A DNA stretch of 11,490 nucleotides from Deltaproteobacteria bacterium (lineage in GTDB: Bacteria > Desulfobacterota > DSM-4660 > Desulfatiglandales > Desulfatiglandaceae), in assembly GCA_011051075.1 (NCBI GenBank), contig DREN01000299.1, positions 1-11,490 of the forward strand. The letters run 5' to 3'. Of this stretch, positions 5,959 through 11,490 are shown one piece after another. Numbering within the stretch: the stretch's first letter is position 1; the number at the start of each line of letters is the position of its first letter. The notes under the pieces are model-generated. The model made no database searches, had not been told where the DNA came from, and saw only the letters and a program-made list of their open reading frames with translations. The position numbers and the translations under genes are program-made.

Positions 5959-5979
5959 ATATTTTTCTAAAATAGTATA
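5959..5979. promoter_or_regulatory. AT-rich 21-bp motif, copy 2 (upstream of xerD)
   Basis: The motif reads ATATTTTTCTAAAA, then T, then AGTATA, differing from copy 1 (123-143) at a single base. It contains a perfect dyad TATTTT-TCT-AAAATA (5960-5974). TAAAAT (5968-5973) resembles a -10 box, but no -35 was found at the usual distance. It ends 17 bases before the xerD ATG, so a bound protein or a promoter here would act on xerD and the genes behind it. The role is inferred from position and repetition. Confidence 0.5.
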
Positions 5980-5996
5980 CACATGCCGAGGCCGGG

Positions 5997-6878
5997 ATGT
6001 ACGACCTTACGGATCAATTCATAGATCATCTTAGACTGGAACGGGGGCTTTCAAAGAACACCATTGAGGCCTACAGCAGGGACCTCTCCAGGCTTAACCG
6101 GTTTCTTGAAGAATCGGACCTCAGCCCGCTCCAGGTTTCCAGGAAGGAGATCCGGCAGTACGCAGGGACCCTGAAAAGGGGCCTTTCTGCCAGGTCGGTG
6201 GCAAGGAATATCTCGGCCACAAAGATGTTTTTCCGTTTCCTCACCCGGGAGGGTATTATAGGGGAAAATCCAGCCAGACTGTTAGAATCCCCGCGCCTTT
6301 CCAGGAAACTGCCGGAGGTCCTGATCATGGCCGAGGTTGAACGCCTCCTGGCCCAGCCTGATCCATCCACCCCCGCGGGCCAGAGGGATCAGGCCATGCT
6401 GGAACTCCTCTACGCAACCGGATTGAGGGTCTCCGAACTTGTGGGTCTTAAGGTCCTGAACGTTAATCTTGAATCAGGGTATGTCAGGACCCTGGGAAAG
6501 GGCTCCAAGGAACGGCTCGTTCCCATGGGAACAAAGGCCCTTCAGGCTGTAAGGGATTATCTCTCAGGGGGACGCCCCCAGCTCCTCAGGGGCGCTAATC
6601 TGCCCCATCTGTTCCTGAATTTCAGGGGCCGTCCCCTTACCAGGCAGGGGTTCTGGAAGATTATCAGGAAGTACGGGAAACAGGCGGGTATCAAGAAGGG
6701 TATCACTCCCCACAGCCTCAGGCACTCCTTTGCCAGTCATCTCCTGGAATCCGGCGCCGATCTCAGGTCTGTACAGGTTATGCTGGGGCATGAAGATATC
6801 TCCACCACCCAGATATATACGCACGTTACAAGGAAAAGATTGAGGGAACTCCACTCAAAATGCCATCCGAGACCATGA
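5997..6878 (+). CDS. xerD: Site-specific tyrosine recombinase XerD
   Basis: XerD is a cytosolic recombinase that, usually with XerC, resolves chromosome dimers at dif sites. The 293-residue product has the SAM-like N-terminal core-binding domain (about 5-85; LSKNTIEAYSRDL at 18-30) and the catalytic domain (about 105-285). All catalytic residues are present: Arg144 (ATGLRVSEL), Lys168 (GKGSKER), His239 and Arg242 (PHSLRHSFASHLL), His265 (MLGHEDISTTQ) and nucleophile Tyr274 (QIYTHV). The C-terminal RLRELHSKCHPRP closely recalls the E. coli XerD tail, so XerD is favoured over XerC. GAGG at 5988-5991 lies 5 nt before the ATG. A 21-bp AT-rich motif lies just upstream and may control it. It is the first gene of an apparent four-gene operon. 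Length and motifs are those of the housekeeping enzyme rather than of an integron or phage integrase. Confidence 0.94.
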   Translation: MYDLTDQFIDHLRLERGLSKNTIEAYSRDLSRLNRFLEESDLSPLQVSRKEIRQYAGTLKRGLSARSVARNISATKMFFRFLTREGIIGENPARLLESPRLSRKLPEVLIMAEVERLLAQPDPSTPAGQRDQAMLELLYATGLRVSELVGLKVLNVNLESGYVRTLGKGSKERLVPMGTKALQAVRDYLSGGRPQLLRGANLPHLFLNFRGRPLTRQGFWKIIRKYGKQAGIKKGITPHSLRHSFASHLLESGADLRSVQVMLGHEDISTTQIYTHVTRKRLRELHSKCHPRP

Positions 6879-6907
6879 GAAGAAGGGGGCGGTAAGGGGC
6901 TTCAGAT

Positions 6908-7480
6908 ATGGGAAAGATCATAGATCTGCCGGTTGAGCCTAAGAGGGGTGACCACACCCTTATCTCTTCCAAACCGTGGGAGTTCCGCAGGGCACCCTGG
7001 AGAACGCCCCATTTTATTCAGATGTTGCGCCCGTTGGCTGATAAACTGAGGTCCTCATCCCATGGGAGCCCGGTTACCCCCCCTCATTTTTCCCTGAAGG
7101 GAGGGATGGCCTGCACCATACAGGCCATGTACGCCAATCGCGGAGAAGAGGAGAAGATGAGAGAGACCTACTACCTGGTAGGTCTCACGGACTGTATGAT
7201 CAACCAGGTCAACCCGATCTTGAGGACAGATATTCTTAGGGCCATGTACAAGAAGGTCTTTGCCCTGAAGGAGACCCTCAACATGCACTGGCGGGGCACC
7301 CTGGATCAGGTCCTCCTCCCCATTGACAGGAGGTTTTATGATGATTCAGCCTATCGAGCGGAGATCAGGATGGCCGGGACCATGGAGGACCTCTACCGGG
7401 TCATCAGGAGGGGAACGGATGAGATGTTCGATATCCTTGCCCTCGAGTATCTGTTTTTTTGTCCATGGACTGGAGCGTGA
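6908..7480 (+). CDS. Unrecognised 190-residue protein ahead of the histidine kinase
   Basis: No family is recognised. There is no signal peptide or clear membrane segment, so it is probably cytoplasmic. The first 60 residues are Pro/Arg/Trp-rich (KPWEFRRAPWRTPHF at 22-36). The rest is mostly predicted helix with many Met, Arg and Tyr (about 66-135 and 155-184). Cysteines are at 69, 96 and 185. A good AAGGGG ribosome-binding sequence lies 8 nt before the ATG. It starts 29 bases after xerD and stops 2 bases before the kinase ATG, so translational coupling with the kinase is likely and it may act as a partner of the kinase. That role is inference from gene order only. Seven T (7454-7460) lie near its 3' end; a -1 slip there would enter the kinase frame. 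Confidence 0.8.
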   Translation: MGKIIDLPVEPKRGDHTLISSKPWEFRRAPWRTPHFIQMLRPLADKLRSSSHGSPVTPPHFSLKGGMACTIQAMYANRGEEEKMRETYYLVGLTDCMINQVNPILRTDILRAMYKKVFALKETLNMHWRGTLDQVLLPIDRRFYDDSAYRAEIRMAGTMEDLYRVIRRGTDEMFDILALEYLFFCPWTGA

Positions 7481-7482
7481 CC

Positions 7483-8985
7483 ATGCGGAAAAAGGAGCAG
7501 GGTAGAGAACCTGAGACCCTTAACCTCCTGTTAAGGGCCCTCTTTGATGGCGTCAGCGAAGAGATCATGTTGGTGGATCAGGAGGGGGTTGTACAGGATG
7601 TAAACAGGGTCTTCCTGGATGAGTGCGGCATGAACAGGAAAGATGTCGTTGGTCAGAAATGCTCTGATATCAGAAAGAAGCACGGCGTACTATGTGAACT
7701 GGGCTCAGAGTACTGTCCCCTGGAAAGGGCGAAAAAAACGGGAGAGAGGGTCGAAATGACCCGGAGTCATGGTCCGGAAGGGATTGAATCCAGACGGCTC
7801 AGGCGGATCATGTACCCTCTCACCTCAGAAGGTCCCTCCCGGCTTTTCGTGGAGATCTCCAGGGATGTGACGGAGTATCGTAATCTCATCAGGGAGCTCA
7901 GGGCCTCTGAAAAGAAGTTCAGGGCCATACTGGACACGGCTACAGACGCCATCATAAGTATTGACAGCGCCCACAGGATCGTGGTCTTCAACAACGCTGC
8001 CCAGGAGATCTTCGGATATTCCAGGGACGAGGTCCTGGGAGAGGACCTAAACATGCTTATCCCCCCCCGCTACGGGGACCATTCCCGTTTTGTGAAACGG
8101 TTCCTTGAGACAAGGACCCCAAGGGTCATGGGAAAGACCCTCTCCCTCAGGGCCGCGAGAAGGGGCGGGGAGGAATTTCCCATTGAACTGGGACTCTCCT
8201 ACTATGAAATGGGAACGGATATTACCTTTACGGCCATCATCAGGGACGTATCTGTGCAGAGGCAGCTTGAGAAGAAGCTCCTTCAGTCCGAGCGCCTGGC
8301 AGCCGTGGGCCAGACGGTGGCCCACGTGGCCCACGAGATCAAGAATCCGCTGATGATCATAGGAGGGTTTTCACACCAGATAAAAGACGGCCTCCGAGAT
8401 CCCAAGGCCGTGCAGAAACTGGGCATGATCCTTGACGAGGTGCGCCGTCTGGAGAGACTAGTTGCGGACCTGGGGGATTTCACAAAGGTGTACAGCCTGG
8501 TCAAGAGACAGGCCAACGTCAATTCGGTCATACAGGATGTGCTGAAGATTATGACCGGGATCTATTCTCCCGGCCCCCATGGTTTCAAGGCAGATCTGGC
8601 ATCGGATCTCAAAGAGATTACATGCGACCCGGACAAGCTGAAACAGGTGTTCATGAACATTATCACCAACGGGATCCAGGCCATGGATGCAGGGGGAACC
8701 ATTACCATAACCACAAGAAATACGCCGGATAACGTGGAGATCCGGATAAGGGATGAAGGTGTCGGTATCAGGGAAGAGGACCTCCTTCACATCTTCGAAC
8801 CTTTTTTCACCACCAGGGATCGCGGGTCAGGCCTGGGTCTGGCCATAGCCTATAAGGTGGTAGAGGCCCACATGGGAGAAATATGGGCGGACAGTGAGCC
8901 TGGAGAGGGGACTACCTTTGTGGTCAGACTGCCCATTCTCTGTCCTGAAACCAATACTTCACAAACATCAGATATGGAGACGTGA
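7483..8985 (+). CDS. Soluble PAS-PAS sensor histidine kinase
   Basis: This is a predicted cytoplasmic two-component sensor that autophosphorylates and passes phosphate to an unseen response regulator. Numbered from ATG 7483 (500 residues), it has PAS 1 (about 15-130), PAS 2 (about 141-258), HisKA (about 268-335) and HATPase_c (about 382-485). The H-box VAHVAHEIKNPL contains the phospho-acceptor His284. The N-box is NIITNGIQAM (392-401), G1 DEGVGI (424-429), the F-box FEPFFTT (438-444) and G2 GSGLGLAI (448-455). No transmembrane segment is visible. PAS 1 carries Cys48, Cys60, Cys71 and Cys78 in a clustered pattern that could bind metal or sense redox state. ATG 7483 is preferred because GGAG (7472-7475) is 7 nt upstream; GTG 7477 and ATG 7465 are less well placed. 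No response regulator gene is in the window, so it may be an orphan. Confidence 0.92.
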   Translation: MRKKEQGREPETLNLLLRALFDGVSEEIMLVDQEGVVQDVNRVFLDECGMNRKDVVGQKCSDIRKKHGVLCELGSEYCPLERAKKTGERVEMTRSHGPEGIESRRLRRIMYPLTSEGPSRLFVEISRDVTEYRNLIRELRASEKKFRAILDTATDAIISIDSAHRIVVFNNAAQEIFGYSRDEVLGEDLNMLIPPRYGDHSRFVKRFLETRTPRVMGKTLSLRAARRGGEEFPIELGLSYYEMGTDITFTAIIRDVSVQRQLEKKLLQSERLAAVGQTVAHVAHEIKNPLMIIGGFSHQIKDGLRDPKAVQKLGMILDEVRRLERLVADLGDFTKVYSLVKRQANVNSVIQDVLKIMTGIYSPGPHGFKADLASDLKEITCDPDKLKQVFMNIITNGIQAMDAGGTITITTRNTPDNVEIRIRDEGVGIREEDLLHIFEPFFTTRDRGSGLGLAIAYKVVEAHMGEIWADSEPGEGTTFVVRLPILCPETNTSQTSDMET

Positions 8986-8989
8986 AATC

Positions 8990-11490
8990 ATGAAAATAAA
9001 GCTGTTCATCGGAGGCGGGCTTTTACTTGTTCTCCTGGCCTTTTCCATTATTTCCATCTATCCCGACTGGCTCTGGTTCAGGAATTTAGGCTTTTCTCCT
9101 GTCTTCTGGACCATGCTTTCGGCCAGGTTCGGGTTTGGTTTTGTGGTGTGGTCCTTTCTGATCCTCATCATTACCGTTAACCTCTACATAGCGAGACGGT
9201 TAAGTCCAGGGACTTCCATGGGGACCCATGGCAACCTGGCCTCCCAGGTGGGCCTTTCCGCAAACACCCTTAACCTCCTCTTTCTGGCGTTTATCCTGAT
9301 CGCGAGTTTTGTAATCGCCTCCAAGGCCTCTGACCGGTGGAACATGGTCCTCCGGTATCTCTACCTGCAGCCCTTCGGGAGCACCGATCCGATCTTTCAT
9401 AAGGACATAGGCTTTTACGTATTTGCCCTCCCCTTTTACGCCTTTATCCGGAGTGGGCTCCTCACCCTTTTTGGCCTGGCTGCCGGCCTCACCGTTGTCT
9501 GGTATCTGAAAAACGGGTCACTCCAGATAACAGGAGAAATGGTTCAGGAGGAGGGGCAGCCCCCCTCTCTCCCGAAAATCACGGTTGCGCCAGAGGTAAA
9601 ACAGCACCTTATATTCCTGGGCGGGATCATTGTCCTGCTCATGTCATGGGGCTATCTGCTGAAGACCTACGCCCTTATCTATTCCACCCTGGGACCGGCC
9701 TTCGGCGCAAGCTACACGGACGTGCATATCAAGATCTGGGTGTTCAGGCTCCTGATCTTTCTGTCCCTGGGCTTTTCAATCCTCCTCTTTGTCAACGCCT
9801 TCAAACCGCGAACAAAACTTATCCTGGGGGGCGGAGCAGTCTGGGTGGGCTCCATCCTGATATTCTCCATGATACTCCCCCTGGCCATAGAGAAGATCGT
9901 TGTGAAACCCAACCAACTGGCCAAGGAGACCGAGTATATCGGCTACAACATCGACTTCACCCGCAGGGCCTATAATCTTAACAAGATAACGGCGGTGAGC
10001 TTTGATGTCAGCGATGAGCTGAGTCTGGAGGAGGCCAAAAAGGAGAGGGCGACCATCCAGAATATCAGGATCTGGGATGAACGCCCCCTTTTGCAGACCT
10101 ACAGGCAGATCCAGGCCATACGGCTCTACTACGATTTCAATAACGTGGACGTGGACCGGTACCATATCCAGGGCCAGTACCGCCAGCTCATGCTTGCCGC
10201 CAGGGAGATGGTGGTGGACCAACTTCCCCGCCAGGCCAACACCTGGGTGAACAGGCATCTCACCTATACCCACGGTTATGGCCTGGCCGCCAGCCCGGTC
10301 AATGAGGTCACCAGTGAAGGACTTCCCCACCTGGTGATAAAAGACGTACCCCCTGTTTCTGAAATCGGCCTTAAGATAGACCGGCCCGAGATCTACTACG
10401 GAGAAAAGACGAGTCAGTACGTGCTGGTGAAGACCAAGACTAAAGAGTTTGATTATCCCCGTGGAGACAGTAACGTCTATACGGTCTACGAGGGGAAGGG
10501 GGGCGTGCCCATCGACTCGTTCCTGAGAAGGGTCCTTTACGCCGTTGAGTTCATGGACTCACAGATCCTCTTTACCGAGTATCTTACGCCCCATACCAGG
10601 ATCATGTACAACCGCACGATCCGGAAGAGGGCCAGATCCCTGGCCCCTTTTCTGGAGTACGATCGGGATCCATACCTGGTCCTCTCCGGAGGCAGGCTCT
10701 TCTGGATCCTTGACGCCTACACCACCAGCGACATGTACCCGTACTCCACCAGGTCCAGGAGTCCCTTCAGGGAGGCACCGCTCAACTACGTGCGCAATTC
10801 AGTAAAGGTCACCGTGGATGCCTATAACGGGGATGTGTGCTTTTACCTGATAGACGAAGAAGACCCCATTGCCCGGGCCTACACCGGCATATTTCCCGAC
10901 CTGTTCAAGCCCTTCAGGGAGATGCCCGAAGACCTTAAGAAACATATCCGCTATCCCAAGGATCTCTTCAACATTCAGGCTGCCACCTATGCCAAGTATC
11001 ATATGCAGGATCCCCAGGTCTTCTACAACCAGGAAGACCTCTGGGAGCTTCCTGACGAGTTGTACGGCGACACCAGGCAGAAGATGGAGCCCTACTATAT
11101 CATCATCAAGCTGCCCCGGGGAGACAAGGAGGAGTTTCTGCTCATGCTTCCCTACACACCATCTGAGAAGGACAATATGATCGGGTGGCTGGCGGCGAGA
11201 AGCGACCTGCCTAACTACGGGAGTCTGATCGTATATAACCTGCCCAAGGAGAAACTTGTCTATGGGCCCATGCAGATCGAGGCCAGGGTGGACCAGCAGA
11301 CCGAGATCTCCCGCAAGCTGAGCCTGTGGGACCAGAGGGGCTCCAGGGTTATCAGGGGAAACCTCCTTGCCATCCCCCTGCGTGACTCGTTCATATACGT
11401 GGAGCCCATCTATCTACAGGCTAAGCAGGAAGAGGCGTCGGCGTCTCAAGGCGGGGCCCGTCAGGGAGGGGGGGCAGGACAGGAAAGGAC
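8990..11490 (+). CDS. UPF0182 family membrane protein (3' end outside the window)
   Basis: I translated this frame from ATG 8990 to the window edge and saw no stop: 833 codons, with the C-terminus missing. It matches the UPF0182 family, large integral membrane proteins of unknown function. The membrane part has seven hydrophobic segments, at about residues 4-22, 46-67, 91-113, 154-173, 205-230, 249-270 and 277-300. Family-like signatures are LWFRNLGFSPVFWT (about 26-39) and STDPIFHKDIGFYVF (about 129-143). A large extracytoplasmic domain follows from about 303, starting VKPNQLAKETEYIGYNI and ending with FIYVEPIYLQA. After this a Gly/Ala/Gln/Glu-rich low-complexity tail begins (about 809 onward). 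GGAGA (8976-8980) is 9 nt before the ATG. Only 4 bases separate it from the kinase stop, so it is in the same operon. Family members are usually about 900-1000 residues, so roughly 70-170 are missing. Confidence 0.93.
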   Translation, partial: MKIKLFIGGGLLLVLLAFSIISIYPDWLWFRNLGFSPVFWTMLSARFGFGFVVWSFLILIITVNLYIARRLSPGTSMGTHGNLASQVGLSANTLNLLFLAFILIASFVIASKASDRWNMVLRYLYLQPFGSTDPIFHKDIGFYVFALPFYAFIRSGLLTLFGLAAGLTVVWYLKNGSLQITGEMVQEEGQPPSLPKITVAPEVKQHLIFLGGIIVLLMSWGYLLKTYALIYSTLGPAFGASYTDVHIKIWVFRLLIFLSLGFSILLFVNAFKPRTKLILGGGAVWVGSILIFSMILPLAIEKIVVKPNQLAKETEYIGYNIDFTRRAYNLNKITAVSFDVSDELSLEEAKKERATIQNIRIWDERPLLQTYRQIQAIRLYYDFNNVDVDRYHIQGQYRQLMLAAREMVVDQLPRQANTWVNRHLTYTHGYGLAASPVNEVTSEGLPHLVIKDVPPVSEIGLKIDRPEIYYGEKTSQYVLVKTKTKEFDYPRGDSNVYTVYEGKGGVPIDSFLRRVLYAVEFMDSQILFTEYLTPHTRIMYNRTIRKRARSLAPFLEYDRDPYLVLSGGRLFWILDAYTTSDMYPYSTRSRSPFREAPLNYVRNSVKVTVDAYNGDVCFYLIDEEDPIARAYTGIFPDLFKPFREMPEDLKKHIRYPKDLFNIQAATYAKYHMQDPQVFYNQEDLWELPDELYGDTRQKMEPYYIIIKLPRGDKEEFLLMLPYTPSEKDNMIGWLAARSDLPNYGSLIVYNLPKEKLVYGPMQIEARVDQQTEISRKLSLWDQRGSRVIRGNLLAIPLRDSFIYVEPIYLQAKQEEASASQGGARQGGGAGQER

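Larger units (their letters stand above)
5697..5996. other. Repeat-rich intergenic region between the peptidase gene and xerD
   Basis: This 300-bp stretch has no convincing gene. In order it holds an AT-rich start, AACCGAG twice around a GGTTCA/TGAACC palindrome (5771-5792), four CTGG-ended heptamers (5793-5820), an inverted pair of GC-rich palindromes (5817-5902), and the AT-rich motif copy 2 (5959-5979). An open frame starting at ATG 5686 crosses it as far as 5916, but most of it is repeat sequence. No hairpin is followed by a T-run at terminator distance. Confidence 0.6.

Noticed and set aside
5950..5970. Six-codon leader peptide MPKIFF before xerD
   Set aside because: It has no ribosome-binding site and the reading frame is not kept around the matching motif upstream of purB, so the shared sequence is not shared as coding.
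5959..5979. AT-rich motif as a dif site for XerD
   Set aside because: It lacks the GC-containing XerC/XerD arm pattern of known dif sites, and a second near-identical copy 5.8 kb away is not expected for a unique dif.
9776..10330. 184-codon minus-strand open frame in the right part of the window
   Set aside because: It is antisense to the intact UPF0182 reading frame, which has clear family signatures.

Overview
The window looks like ordinary chromosomal DNA from a free-living Gram-negative bacterium. It is moderately GC-rich (roughly mid-50s %, judged by eye) and uses AGG heavily for arginine. The mix of genes (purB, a compact RNase II-type enzyme, an M24 peptidase, xerD, a double-PAS soluble histidine kinase and a UPF0182 membrane protein) suggests a deltaproteobacterium-type organism (Desulfobacterota / Thermodesulfobacteriota). 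That placement is inferred from general resemblance, not from a search. No phage, transposase, CRISPR, rRNA or tRNA gene was recognised.

Left block (1-2387, + strand): an upstream region with a hairpin and an AT-rich 21-bp motif leads into purB (adenylosuccinate lyase). Behind purB lies an unrecognised membrane-anchored coiled-coil protein whose real start may be an AUU codon with a good ribosome-binding site. Middle block: a 660-residue RNB-domain exoribonuclease on the minus strand (4375-2393) converges on that gene with only 5 bases between the stop codons. Across a 199-bp intergenic region it diverges from a complete M24 metallopeptidase of the Xaa-Pro aminopeptidase/prolidase type (4575-5696).

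Between the peptidase and xerD is a 300-bp non-coding stretch. It holds a short tandem repeat, an inverted pair of CCCGCC/GGCGGG palindromes arranged like a REP doublet (REPIN/BIME-like), and a second copy of the AT-rich 21-bp motif just upstream of xerD. The right block (5997 to the window end, + strand) looks like one operon: xerD, an unrecognised 190-residue protein, a cytoplasmic PAS-PAS histidine kinase and a UPF0182 family membrane protein that runs off the end of the window. Spacings are 29, 2 and 4 bases.

The points most worth following up are the 20/21 identical AT-rich motif upstream of both purB and xerD, the REPIN-like doublet, the possible AUU start, and the xerD-unknown-kinase-UPF0182 gene set. 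No clearly new defence or mobile system is visible. Most of the window is housekeeping DNA plus three genes of poorly known function.
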